DNA from: Saprospiraceae bacterium
GTDB taxonomy: Bacteria > Bacteroidota > Bacteroidia > Chitinophagales > Saprospiraceae
NCBI GenBank assembly: GCA_020630895.1
Contig: JAHDII010000029.1
Coordinates: 1-18,690, forward strand
Direction of reading: 5' to 3'
DNA length: 18,690 nucleotides
The notes under the pieces were generated by a model. The model was given only the letters and a program-made list of their open reading frames with translations, did not search any database and was not told the DNA's origin. Shown here piece after piece: positions 8,202 to 15,949 of the stretch. Each line of letters starts with the position of its first letter. Within the stretch, counting starts at the first letter, position 1. The position numbers were made by a program, and so were the translations under genes.

Positions 8202-9917
8202 CTATAATTTTTGTTCTGAAATTTTTTGTTCTAATTCTTTAGATTTTGCCCCTGCTTGTTTTGCCATTTTCCAATATTCTAAGGCTTTAGATTTAAGTCC
8301 TGATTTGTATTGAATATCGCCATACAGTTCAAGGATTTCAGGAATTTTATCTCCTCCATTACTCATAGAACGTTCGATCCAATCTCTAGCATCTTTCATG
8401 TCATCTAATAAAAAGAAGATATAGGCTAAATTAGATTGAAAAACAGGTTGATCTGCTTTCAATGCATTAGCTTTTATAGACATATCTCTAGCTTTTTCCA
8501 AATCTTTATTTCGTTGTGCTAAATGATAACTATAATTATGTAAAATAGAAAAACCATCAGGAATGAGTTCTAAACCTCTATCAAACATTTTGTCAGAACG
8601 GTCATATTTTTCAATATTAAAATATTCGATACCTAAACGATTACATAATTCATACTTAAGAGGAGTGTTTTTTCCTGCCATCATTAACGATTGTTCATAC
8701 ATACTAATGGCTTCTTTATGTTCTCCTTTAGAACTTTGAGCTAAGCCATTCATGTAATATACTTTAGCATGATTAGGAAATAAATCCATGGCTTTTTCTG
8801 TGGTTTTAATCAGATCATTAACATCGTTATTTTCTGCATGGATATACATGATTTGTTCCCAAACAGCAAAAACACTTTTATCAAATTCTAAAGTAGATTG
8901 ATAATATTTAAGAGCTTCTTTACTATTACCTGAATGATAGAGCATATCAGCGTAAAGAGAAAAAGCTTTGGCTTCTTGAGGATGAACATCTGTTAAAGAT
9001 TCACCTAATTCTAGAGCAGCTAATTTTAATTCACCATTTTTTGTTTTTCCTAATATTTCGATATAAGGAAAAAGCTTCTCAACTTTAACATCTATACCAA
9101 CATCCGTTTTGGTGATAATAGGTTTAATTGCATTTAAATATTTGATATGTTCTCCATTTTCATGGTAAGAATCAGCAAGAGCCAAATTGGCTTCTGCATC
9201 TTTAGGATCAATAGATAATATTTTTTTATAAGTTTTATTAGCCTCTTTTATGTTTTCATCATTGACATAAAAATCAGCAAGAATATGAAGATATCTAGTT
9301 TCTGTAGGAAAAGGTTTTATTAATTTTTGAATTTCATTAATAGCAGATTTATTATCTCCCATTTTATAATATAAAGTATATTTCTTTTTAGTTAATTCTT
9401 CATTAACCCCCATCATTTTTTCTAATTTATCATAAACGACAACAGCAGGAGCTAATTTTTCAGCTTTGATTAAATAAAAAGCTTGTTGAAATAAAAAATA
9501 TTCATTTTCTGGATGAGCTTTAGCTAATGTACCATATACATTAGCAGCCTCTTCAAATTTATTATTTCGTTCTAATACTTGTCCATAAAAATCCATATAC
9601 CAAGGATTCTTAGGTGCCAATTTTACAGCTTTTTCTATTGTTTTTAATGCTAAAGCATCTTGTTCTAATACATCATACATTCGAGCTAATTCATAAGCCG
9701 CAGAATGATTTTTAGGATCTTTTTTGAGCACTTCTCTAAAAAGGAAAGCAGCATCTTGATAATGCCCTAACATTTTTTCTTTATTCGCATCAATAAAAAT
9801 CTTTTGGATTTCAATTTCGGCTAAAGAAGGTCTGTCTTTTAGTTGTGCTAAAAGGAAATGAGTATTGAATAATACAATACCTAAAAATAAAATATGTTTT
9901 TTCAATGATTTTTTCAT
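8202..9917 (-). CDS. Exported TPR-repeat protein, 571 residues
   Basis: MKKSLKKHILFLGIVLFNTH followed by FLLAQ is a signal peptide with cleavage after the AQ region (about residue 25). Nearly the whole mature protein is TPR helical pairs, clear around residues 53-86 (GHYQDAAFLFREVLKKDPKN), 87-155, 225-260, 330-365 and 395-430, and ending near 555. TPRs bind partner proteins; the likely place is the periplasm or inner face of the outer membrane. The ATG overlaps the stop of the upstream nucleotidyltransferase gene (ATGA at 9917-9914), so the two are translationally coupled. From knowledge of flavobacterial genomes, such a TPR protein commonly follows dut and a nucleotidyltransferase and precedes a DUF4292 protein and an M23 peptidase; here those two are absent, replaced by a convergent gene. 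Partner unknown; a role in envelope glycan or lipoprotein assembly is inference. Confidence 0.85.
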   Translation of the reverse strand: MKKSLKKHILFLGIVLFNTHFLLAQLKDRPSLAEIEIQKIFIDANKEKMLGHYQDAAFLFREVLKKDPKNHSAAYELARMYDVLEQDALALKTIEKAVKLAPKNPWYMDFYGQVLERNNKFEEAANVYGTLAKAHPENEYFLFQQAFYLIKAEKLAPAVVVYDKLEKMMGVNEELTKKKYTLYYKMGDNKSAINEIQKLIKPFPTETRYLHILADFYVNDENIKEANKTYKKILSIDPKDAEANLALADSYHENGEHIKYLNAIKPIITKTDVGIDVKVEKLFPYIEILGKTKNGELKLAALELGESLTDVHPQEAKAFSLYADMLYHSGNSKEALKYYQSTLEFDKSVFAVWEQIMYIHAENNDVNDLIKTTEKAMDLFPNHAKVYYMNGLAQSSKGEHKEAISMYEQSLMMAGKNTPLKYELCNRLGIEYFNIEKYDRSDKMFDRGLELIPDGFSILHNYSYHLAQRNKDLEKARDMSIKANALKADQPVFQSNLAYIFFLLDDMKDARDWIERSMSNGGDKIPEILELYGDIQYKSGLKSKALEYWKMAKQAGAKSKELEQKISEQKL

Positions 9918-10918
9918 GAACGATAATTTGAATAATCACCAAGACTAATTATAGTTGGTTTTCCATTATAATCGGCCTTATTTCCTAACATAGAATCTTC
10001 TAGTATAGCATGGCAGACTTTTGTATCGTTTTGTATAACACTATTTTTAATAACGGAATTATCAATAATTGTATTATGACCAATAGATACATGAGGTCCA
10101 ATTATGCTATTAGAAATTACAGCATTTTCACCAATAAAGCAAGGGGGAATGATAATAGAATTTTCAGTTGTAACAGATTTATCTATTAAAGTTTTATTTT
10201 TATTAAATTCTAATACTCTTTGATTAGAGTAAACTACAGCATCTTTATTACCACAATCAAGCCATTCTTCAATAATTCCTGGACGGAATTTCAAATTTTT
10301 AGCTTTCATATTTTCAAGAGCATTAGTCAATTGAAATTCTCCTTTATCTTTAATATTATTATCTAAAAGATATTGGAGTTCATTTTTTAAATTTTCTCCA
10401 TCTTTAAAATAATATATACCTACAATTGCTTTATCAGAAACAAAAGTTTCTGGCTTTTCAATAAATTCAACAATATATCCTTCATCATCTAATTGAACAA
10501 CTCCATAAGCAGAAGGATCTTCTACTTGTTGCGTCCAAATGATGCCATCTTCATTTTTATCAAAAGAAAAATTAGCTTTAAAAAGAGTATCTGCAAAAGC
10601 AATGATAACGTTTCCACTAAGGCTAGGTTTAGCACAAAGAATAGCATGAGCCGTTCCTAAAGGCTGATCTTGATGATAAATAGAACCTTTAGCTCCTAAA
10701 TTTTTAGCAATATCTAATAAATCTTTTTCCACTTGCTCACCAAAATCACCAATAATAAAGGCAATTTCTTCTACTTCATTTTTGAAAGAATCCGCTAAAT
10801 CTTCTACTAATCTTTGAACGATAGGTTTTCCTGCTACAGGTACAAGAGGTTTAGGTACTGTAAGTGTATGAGGACGTAATCTTGATCCTCTGCCCGCCAT
10901 AGGGATAATAATTTTCAT
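9914..10918 (-). CDS. Sugar-phosphate nucleotidyltransferase with hexapeptide-repeat tail
   Basis: Makes an activated nucleotide sugar from an NTP and a sugar 1-phosphate in the cytoplasm. The N-terminal Rossmann-like domain has the signature GRGSRLRPHT (residues 9-18), PKPL (22-25), QPLGTAHA (85-92), the metal-binding FAD (108-110), EKPE (154-157) and EWLDCGN (218-224). Residues about 253-315 are left-handed beta-helix hexapeptide repeats (IIGPHVSIG, IIDNSVIKNSVI). The layout resembles long glucose-1-phosphate thymidylyltransferases and GlmU/ManC-like enzymes, but substrate cannot be decided from sequence alone. The ATG at 10916-10918 gives a normal start at MKIIIPMAG. It lies 35 bases after dut and overlaps the TPR gene by 4 bases, so an operon dut, nucleotidyltransferase, TPR is likely. 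Expected role: precursor supply for cell-surface glycans. Confidence 0.9.
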   Translation of the reverse strand: MKIIIPMAGRGSRLRPHTLTVPKPLVPVAGKPIVQRLVEDLADSFKNEVEEIAFIIGDFGEQVEKDLLDIAKNLGAKGSIYHQDQPLGTAHAILCAKPSLSGNVIIAFADTLFKANFSFDKNEDGIIWTQQVEDPSAYGVVQLDDEGYIVEFIEKPETFVSDKAIVGIYYFKDGENLKNELQYLLDNNIKDKGEFQLTNALENMKAKNLKFRPGIIEEWLDCGNKDAVVYSNQRVLEFNKNKTLIDKSVTTENSIIIPPCFIGENAVISNSIIGPHVSIGHNTIIDNSVIKNSVIQNDTKVCHAILEDSMLGNKADYNGKPTIISLGDYSNYRS

Positions 10919-10953
10919 TTAATTTTTCTTATTTATTGTTTTGCAATTGATTG

Positions 10954-11388
10954 TTATTTTGTTCCTGTACTTCCAAAACCTCCAGTTCCTCTTGAAGTTG
11001 AAGAAAGCTCTTTAGATTCTTGCCAAGTAATTTGTTGATATTGAGCAATAACCATTTGAGCAATTCGATCTCCATGAGCAATCATTTGCTCTTCTTGAGA
11101 AAGGTTCACTATTATGACTTTGATTTCCCCCCTATAGTCACTGTCTATGGTGCCTGGAGTATTAATACAGGTTAAACCTTTTTTTAGAGATAAGCCGCTA
11201 CGAGGTCTAATTTGTGCTTCATATCCTTGAGGTAATTCTATAAATAATCCTGTAGGGATTAAAGTTCTTTCTAAGGGTGCAATAGTTATAGGTGTTTCCA
11301 AATTAGCTCTAATATCCATTCCTGCACTACCCTTAGTTTCATAGTGTGGAAGCGTATTATTAGAATTATTTATAATCTTTACATTCAT
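10954..11388 (-). CDS. dut: dUTP diphosphatase (trimeric dUTPase)
   Basis: Hydrolyses dUTP to dUMP and pyrophosphate, keeping uracil out of DNA and feeding dTMP synthesis. All five trimeric dUTPase motifs are present in order: GSAGMDIRA (20-28), PRSGLSLKKG (62-71), GTIDSDYRGEIKV (79-91, with the catalytic Asp and Tyr), GDRIAQMVI (106-114) and the C-terminal flexible arm RGTGGFGSTG (133-142) that closes over the nucleotide. At 144 residues it has the usual length and is intact. It is preceded by a 132-base gap from pyruvate kinase holding a TAnnTTTG box 26 bases upstream, so it is likely the first gene of its operon. Confidence 0.97.
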   Translation of the reverse strand: MNVKIINNSNNTLPHYETKGSAGMDIRANLETPITIAPLERTLIPTGLFIELPQGYEAQIRPRSGLSLKKGLTCINTPGTIDSDYRGEIKVIIVNLSQEEQMIAHGDRIAQMVIAQYQQITWQESKELSSTSRGTGGFGSTGTK

Positions 11389-11414
11389 CCAAAATATAGA
11401 ATTAATATGAAAGG

Positions 11415-11422
11415 CAAAGATA
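11415..11422 (-). promoter_or_regulatory. Candidate -7 promoter box for dut operon
   Basis: On the minus strand TATCTTTG (11422 to 11415) fits the TAnnTTTG consensus and ends 26 bases before the dut ATG, a typical distance for a short leader. No TTG-type -33 element is visible 17-23 bases upstream, so this rests on the -7 box alone. Confidence 0.35.
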
Positions 11423-11478
11423 ATTCATTTCATCTTGTGATTCTGTTAATAATATAAGAATTAAGTGTGAAGTATAAC

Positions 11479-11512
11479 AAAAAAAACCTTAAATATCTAT
11501 TGAATGATAAAG
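11479..11512 (-). terminator. Possible weak terminator after pyruvate kinase
   Basis: Just downstream of the pyk stop, the minus strand reads CTTTATC (11512-11506), a short loop, then GATATTTAAG (11497-11488) and GG followed by eight T (11486-11479). CTT pairs with AAG and TATC with GATA, with an unpaired TTT bulge between. The stem is short and AT-rich, so only the T-run makes this plausible. Confidence 0.25.
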
Positions 11513-11520
11513 TTTAATTA

Positions 11521-12951
11521 TTAATCTACTAAAGTAATTTTAAGCATATTGGTTCTATATCTTTTGTGAAGAGGCATACTTCCTGTATTCACTAAAATAT
11601 CACCTTCTCGTATTTCTCCTGCTTTTTTAAGTATTTCAGTAACATCAATAATGGTTTCATCTGTTGTTGAAAATTTGTCATAATAAAAACATTTGACTCC
11701 CCATACTAAATTCAAAATAGATAACATATATTGTTGATCTGAAAAGATATAAATATTGCTTTTAGGACGACAAGAAGATACTTTAAAAGCAGTATAACCA
11801 GAACTCGTCATTCCTATAATAGCTTTTGCATTAATTTCTTCAGCTGTCTTAGCAGCATTAAAACAAATCACATCAGAAAGAAAAGTTCTTGATTTGTGAG
11901 GTGCTAAAGGTTGATAAGGAGAACTATAAGATTTTTCAGCTTCAGCAATAATTTTATTCATTGCCTGAACTACTTTTACAGGATGTTTTCCTACAGATGT
12001 TTCGCCACTAAGCATTACGGCATCTGTACCATCTAAAACAGCATTAGCAACATCTGTGATTTCTGCACGAGTAGGAGAGGGGTTGGTAATCATGCTATCC
12101 ATCATTTGTGTAGCAACAATTACAGGCCTTGCTCTTTGGATACAACGTTTAATAATATCTTTTTGAATAATAGGTAACCTTTCCATTGCCACTTCAATTC
12201 CTAAATCTCCTCTAGCTACCATAATTCCATTAGATGCTTTAATAATAGCTTTTATATTTTGAACTGCTTCTGGTTTTTCAATTTTAGAAATAACTTTTGC
12301 AGGATGATTTTTAGCTGCAACTTTTTCAATTAACTCCTTTACATCTTTAGCTCTTCGGACAAAAGATAAAGCAATCCAATGTACATTTTGAGTGAGTATA
12401 AACTCAAGATCTTTTTTATCTTTTTTGGTTAAAGAAGGTAATGATATTTTTGTATTAGGAAGATTTACTCCTTTCCGAGAGGATAAAATACCTCCATGAA
12501 TGACTTTTAATTTTACGATATCTTTTTGATTACTTTCAACAACTTCTAATACAATTTTTCCATCATCGACTAAAACTTTTTCACCTATTTTTACATCTTT
12601 AGCAAAAGAAGGATAACTCATATATATTTTATCCTTAGTTCCAATACATTCTTCATTCGTAAATGTTAGAATATCTCCTGCTTGAATATGGATACCATTA
12701 TTTTCAATTTTTCCTACTCTTAATTTAGGGCCTTGTAAATCACAAAGAATACCAATATGTAAATTATATTTTTCGTTAATATAATTAATTCGATTAATGA
12801 CTTTTAAATGATCTTCATGGCTGCCATGAGAAAAATTTAATCTAAAAATATTAACTCCTGCTTTTACAAGTTCAAGAAGTTGGTCGTAAGAATCAGATGC
12901 TGGTCCAACAGTAGCGACAATTTTTGTTCGCTGATGATCGATTATTTTCAT
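11521..12951 (-). CDS. pyk: Pyruvate kinase
   Basis: Converts phosphoenolpyruvate and ADP to pyruvate and ATP, the last step of glycolysis. Start at the ATG 12949-12951 gives MKIIDHQRTKIVATVGPAS and 476 residues, the usual size; an in-frame upstream ATG at 12988-12990 would add 13 hydrophobic residues with no family match. Visible hallmarks: RLNFSHGS (37-44), the B domain between about 75 and 165 (DLQGPKLRVG, LVDDGKI), the catalytic signature VISKIEKPEAV (220-230, Lys223), the metal-site MVARGDLGIE (244-253) and TQMMDSMITNPSPTRAEITD (281-300). Residues 355-476 are the C-terminal domain, ending normally. It follows the 408-residue TPR gene by 74 bases on the same strand, and that gap lacks a clear promoter, so co-transcription is possible. 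Confidence 0.96.
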   Translation of the reverse strand: MKIIDHQRTKIVATVGPASDSYDQLLELVKAGVNIFRLNFSHGSHEDHLKVINRINYINEKYNLHIGILCDLQGPKLRVGKIENNGIHIQAGDILTFTNEECIGTKDKIYMSYPSFAKDVKIGEKVLVDDGKIVLEVVESNQKDIVKLKVIHGGILSSRKGVNLPNTKISLPSLTKKDKKDLEFILTQNVHWIALSFVRRAKDVKELIEKVAAKNHPAKVISKIEKPEAVQNIKAIIKASNGIMVARGDLGIEVAMERLPIIQKDIIKRCIQRARPVIVATQMMDSMITNPSPTRAEITDVANAVLDGTDAVMLSGETSVGKHPVKVVQAMNKIIAEAEKSYSSPYQPLAPHKSRTFLSDVICFNAAKTAEEINAKAIIGMTSSGYTAFKVSSCRPKSNIYIFSDQQYMLSILNLVWGVKCFYYDKFSTTDETIIDVTEILKKAGEIREGDILVNTGSMPLHKRYRTNMLKITLVD

Positions 12952-13025
12952 AAATGGTAAGATTAGTTCTAATGAAATGGAAAAATACAATAATATTTGA
13001 TGATATGAAATGAATAGGATTATAA

Positions 13026-14252
13026 TTATTCATTATCCATTCTAAACCAATGTAGTTCTGATTGAATAAATTTAGATTCTTTCTTAATCTTTGTAATAGA
13101 TTTTGTGAATTTCCTAAAAGATTTATCAACTCTAAAAGATTTGAACTCCTTAGCAGTTAAAAATTTGTCAAAAACTCTTTTGTCTTTAAAAACATTATTT
13201 TTTTTTGCTAAATGGAGTTGTACATACATATTAAATTCATCTTTTTGTAAAGCATAAATTAGAGCTTGTTTATAATTCATAAGCCCTTTATATTGTTCTT
13301 GATGTTTATGAGTAACACGAGCTGCTTTTTGATAGTAAGAAATAGCATCATCATAGCGATTTAATTTTTTATAGGTATCTCCTATTTCTTCATAGGCAAA
13401 AGTAAAAGTATGTTTCTTTTCAATAGCTTCTTGAAAGGCGTGTATGGCTGCTGTATTTTTCTTTATTTTGAAAAACACCATTCCTTTATAAAAAGAAATA
13501 ATAGCTAGATTGGGATCTAATTTTTCAGCGATTGTAAGATCTTCTAAAGCTTCATCATAAAGACCTAGGAACAAGTTCATAGCTCCTCGATTTCGGTATG
13601 CCATTGAAAATGTTGGATTTAATTCGATAGCTTTACTAAAATAGTCTTTTGCTTGGATCATATCCTTTTTTACAGGGTTGTCTATATCTTGATTATAATA
13701 CCTTGCTGTTCCTGCATTATTATAAGCTATTGCAAAAGTAGAATCTAGGCTAATGGCTTGGATAAAATCTTTTATTGCATCATTATAATTTCCTTGTTGA
13801 CATTTTGAAATTCCTCTATCATTATGAGCTTTGGAATCAAAGGGATTAATTTCTATTACTTTGCTATAATATGAAATAGACGTATTATATTCTTTCAAAG
13901 CATGATATATCTTTCCTAACATCATATAAGCATTCAGATGTTTTGGATTTAAACGAATTAAAGTTTCAAAATCAAGAATAGCTTGTTTATACTTTTTTAA
14001 ATATAGGTATGAATTTCCTCTATAATCGTATGCTTCTTCTAAGTGTAATGAATGGTTTTCATTAATGCATGAAGAAAATTCATTAATTGCTTTTTCATAT
14101 TCTCCTTTTGTGTAATGAGAAATACCCCTATCTAGGAAATCACTGGAATTTTTCTGAGCGGTGGAAATGTTCAAAAGAACAAAATGTAAAATTATTGTTG
14201 ATATAAAAAAGGAAACTTTCAAAATTTTTAGTTTTATAAACTCAAATAACAA
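13026..14252 (-). CDS. Exported TPR-repeat protein, non-ATG start
   Basis: The frame codes for a hydrophobic leader (KVSFFISTIILHFVLLNIS then TAQ) followed by at least seven TPR units between about residues 35 and 310 (GISHYTKGEYEKAINEFSSC, LKKYKQAILDFETLIRLNP, LKEYNTSISYYSKVIEINP and others), then a basic C-terminal tail with no recognised fold. It should be exported and mediate protein contacts in the periplasm. No ATG occurs in frame before residue 104, inside the repeats; the upstream stop is 30 bases before the TTG at 14252. Candidate starts are TTG 14252 or TTG 14222; the latter gives the tidier signal peptide MKVSFFISTI. A run of nine T sits just before 14252, so an indel that hides an ATG is possible, but I find none in nearby frames. 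It precedes pyk by 74 bases; partner unknown. Confidence 0.78.
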   Translation of the reverse strand: MLFEFIKLKILKVSFFISTIILHFVLLNISTAQKNSSDFLDRGISHYTKGEYEKAINEFSSCINENHSLHLEEAYDYRGNSYLYLKKYKQAILDFETLIRLNPKHLNAYMMLGKIYHALKEYNTSISYYSKVIEINPFDSKAHNDRGISKCQQGNYNDAIKDFIQAISLDSTFAIAYNNAGTARYYNQDIDNPVKKDMIQAKDYFSKAIELNPTFSMAYRNRGAMNLFLGLYDEALEDLTIAEKLDPNLAIISFYKGMVFFKIKKNTAAIHAFQEAIEKKHTFTFAYEEIGDTYKKLNRYDDAISYYQKAARVTHKHQEQYKGLMNYKQALIYALQKDEFNMYVQLHLAKKNNVFKDKRVFDKFLTAKEFKSFRVDKSFRKFTKSITKIKKESKFIQSELHWFRMDNE

Positions 14253-14345
14253 AAAAAAATTGATATAAAGATAGTTTTGTTAATAAATTAGTGCTGGATT
14301 CATTATAAAATGATGTTTTATCACTAAATATTAATTGAATTACAC

Positions 14346-14353
14346 TAGTTTTG
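14346..14353 (+). promoter_or_regulatory. Candidate -7 promoter box for the wecA-crcB pair
   Basis: TAGTTTTG matches TAnnTTTG and ends 27 bases before the ATG at 14381, a normal leader length. No clear -33 TTG lies at 17-23 bases; the nearest T-rich element (GTTTTA, 14315-14320) is 25 bases away. The identical octamer occurs also at 14272-14279, 74 bases upstream. Confidence 0.35.
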
Positions 14354-14380
14354 TAATCCATATAACAAGTTTTATACTAA

Positions 14381-15460
14381 ATGTACGATGTTATTCTAAG
14401 TTTTATTACTGCTTTTACAGTTACTTTTTTTGCTATCCCTTCTATTATTAGTGTGGCAAAACAAAAGAATTTAGTAGCTACTCCAGGAGAGCGTCATTCC
14501 CATACAGAAATTACACCCTCTCTTGGTGGAATAGGAATATTTGCTGGAGTTATTTTTTCTATTGTAATGTGGACGCCCTTTGAAGCTTTTGGTGATTTGC
14601 AATATATATTAGCTTCTTTTGTAATTATATTTTTGATGGGAGCCAAAGATGACATAGCTCCTATCTCTCCATATAAAAAAATGGTAGGACAATTATTTGC
14701 TGCAGCAATATTAGTTTTTAAGGCTAATATTAAAATTACAAGCTTATATGGTATTTTTAATATTTACGAAATGAATGAATATGTAGCTGTCATATTAAGT
14801 ATTTTTACCATTTTTATTATTATTAATGCTTTTAATTTGATAGATGGAATTAATGGCTTAGCTGGAAGTATTGCTGTATTAATTTCTATTACTTTGGGAA
14901 CTTGGTTTTTGTTAGTAGATAGAATGGATATGGCAATGGTTGCTTTTTCCTTAATTGGTGCCACGATTGCATTTTTAAATTATAATTTTACTCCTGCTAA
15001 AATATTTATGGGAGATACAGGTTCTTTGTTATTAGGCTTAATTTGTTCTATTCTAACATTAAAATTTATAGAATATAATGGAGATGCTAAAATGGTTGCA
15101 GAACATCCCGAATTTGTAATCAAATCTGCTCCAGCAGTAGCTATAGGAATTTTAATATTACCTTTATTTGATACTTTACGAGTATTTATTACTAGAATGC
15201 TCAAGGGGAAATCACCTTTTTATCCAGATAAAACTCATATACATCATTTATTATTAGATTGTAATTTTTCTCACATGGGAGGTACAATTATACTTGTACT
15301 GACAAATCTTTTTTTTATTATAATTGCCTATACATTGCAAGATTTAGGATCGTTGAATTTAATTATTTTACTCTTAGTTTTAGCATCTTTATCTACAGGG
15401 TTTTTATATTTTTTAGCTCAGCAAACAAAGAAAAGGAAAATTGTCCAAGCAAAATCCTAA
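14381..15460 (+). CDS. wecA: WecA/TagO-type undecaprenyl-phosphate sugar-1-phosphate transferase
   Basis: A polytopic inner-membrane enzyme of the MraY/WecA family that transfers a sugar 1-phosphate (typically GlcNAc-1-P from UDP-GlcNAc) to undecaprenyl phosphate, the first step of many lipid-linked glycans. About ten or eleven hydrophobic segments cover the 359 residues. Family motifs: MGAKDDIAPISPYKK (86-100, catalytic Asp pair 90-91), NAFNLIDGINGLAG (149-162), FMGDTGSLLLG (209-219) and the cytoplasmic loop PDKTHIHHLLLD (282-293), whose HIHH is typical of WecA rather than MraY. Length and order are normal. The ATG 14381 is divergent from the TPR gene. crcB follows after 7 bases. In Bacteroidota the product may initiate O-antigen, A-LPS or capsule; A-LPS is the anchor for many T9SS cargo proteins, so a link to the surface protein at the left edge is possible but inferred. 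Exact sugar unknown. Confidence 0.9.
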   Translation: MYDVILSFITAFTVTFFAIPSIISVAKQKNLVATPGERHSHTEITPSLGGIGIFAGVIFSIVMWTPFEAFGDLQYILASFVIIFLMGAKDDIAPISPYKKMVGQLFAAAILVFKANIKITSLYGIFNIYEMNEYVAVILSIFTIFIIINAFNLIDGINGLAGSIAVLISITLGTWFLLVDRMDMAMVAFSLIGATIAFLNYNFTPAKIFMGDTGSLLLGLICSILTLKFIEYNGDAKMVAEHPEFVIKSAPAVAIGILILPLFDTLRVFITRMLKGKSPFYPDKTHIHHLLLDCNFSHMGGTIILVLTNLFFIIIAYTLQDLGSLNLIILLLVLASLSTGFLYFLAQQTKKRKIVQAKS

Positions 15461-15467
15461 CTTGAAC

Positions 15468-15827
15468 ATGGCATTCATATATGTATTTCTTGGAGGAGGT
15501 TTAGGGAGTGTCGTAAGATATATTATTTCTAAATCATTAAAACCTTACCAATTTACATTTCCTTGGGCAACATTCCTTGCCAATATTTTCGCTTGTATTC
15601 TATTAGGAATGCTTATAGCTTATGTAAATAAAAATAATGTCTCTGAGGCTTTTAAATATACTTTTATTGTAGGGTTTTGTGGAGGGTTTTCTACATTTAG
15701 TACTTTTTCTAACGATACATTCGAATTATTTGAACAAGGAAATTTATTTTTAGCCTTCTTAAATATTATAATGAGTATTGTATTATGCCTATTTTGTATT
15801 TATTTAGGAATGAAACTCATAAAATAA
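15468..15827 (+). CDS. crcB: Fluoride channel CrcB/FluC
   Basis: A small dual-topology membrane protein that exports fluoride as a dimer. I start at the ATG 15468 (119 residues, the normal size); the in-frame TTG at 15441 would overlap the wecA stop and add nine polar residues. Four hydrophobic segments are visible. Motifs: GGGLGSVVRY (9-18), TFLANIFACILLG (35-47, with the pore Asn39; the usual Gly-Ser after it is Ala-Cys here) and GFCGGFSTFSTFS (69-81), holding the Phe and Ser/Thr residues that line the fluoride path and the central sodium site. The gene lies 7 bases after wecA and is probably in the same transcript. No fluoride riboswitch is seen upstream. Confidence 0.93.
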   Translation: MAFIYVFLGGGLGSVVRYIISKSLKPYQFTFPWATFLANIFACILLGMLIAYVNKNNVSEAFKYTFIVGFCGGFSTFSTFSNDTFELFEQGNLFLAFLNIIMSIVLCLFCIYLGMKLIK

Positions 15828-15853
15828 TAAAAAACAATTCTTAATAAAGTCTA

Positions 15854-15882
15854 TTGTAAAAAGGTTTAAATTTCTAAATTTG
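15854..15882 (+). promoter_or_regulatory. Promoter of the kynurenine operon
   Basis: TTG (15854-15856), 18 bases, then TAAATTTG (15875-15882) matches the flavobacterial TTG-N17-23-TAnnTTTG consensus at both elements and is the best promoter match in the window. Transcription would start near 15888, giving a leader of about 60 bases before the ATG at 15950. The gap after crcB (122 bases) contains no other gene. Confidence 0.6.
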
Positions 15883-15903
15883 TATTGAAGAGAATATTTG
15901 AAG

Positions 15904-15932
15904 TTTATCCATAGATAAATAGGAACTATTTA
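15904..15932. promoter_or_regulatory. Overlapping inverted repeats in the kynurenine operon leader
   Basis: TTTATC-CATA-GATAAA (15904-15919) and TAAATAG-GAA-CTATTTA (15916-15932) are both perfect inverted repeats and share bases 15916-15919. They lie 22-50 bases after the -7 box and end 17 bases before the dioxygenase ATG. As DNA they could be an operator for a dimeric repressor; as RNA they could form two mutually exclusive but weak, AT-rich hairpins. The position suits repression by roadblock or control of translation. Chance is not negligible in DNA this AT-rich. Confidence 0.4.
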
Positions 15933-15949
15933 AAACCATAAAAATACTT

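Noticed and set aside
12893..13129. Small minus-strand open frame across the pyk/TPR junction
   Set aside because: It overlaps both real genes out of frame, has no family features and exists only by chance in AT-rich DNA.
14272..14279. Second TAGTTTTG box upstream of wecA as an independent promoter
   Set aside because: It has no -33 partner and would give a leader of about 100 bases; kept only as a repeated octamer.
15441..15470. Fluoride riboswitch or separate promoter in front of crcB
   Set aside because: Only 7 bases separate wecA and crcB, leaving no room, and no such fold is seen in the end of wecA.
15833..15857. ACAAT...ATTGT inverted repeat after crcB as a terminator
   Set aside because: The 5-bp stem has a loop of about 15 bases and no T-run, and its right arm is the -33 element of the kynurenine promoter.
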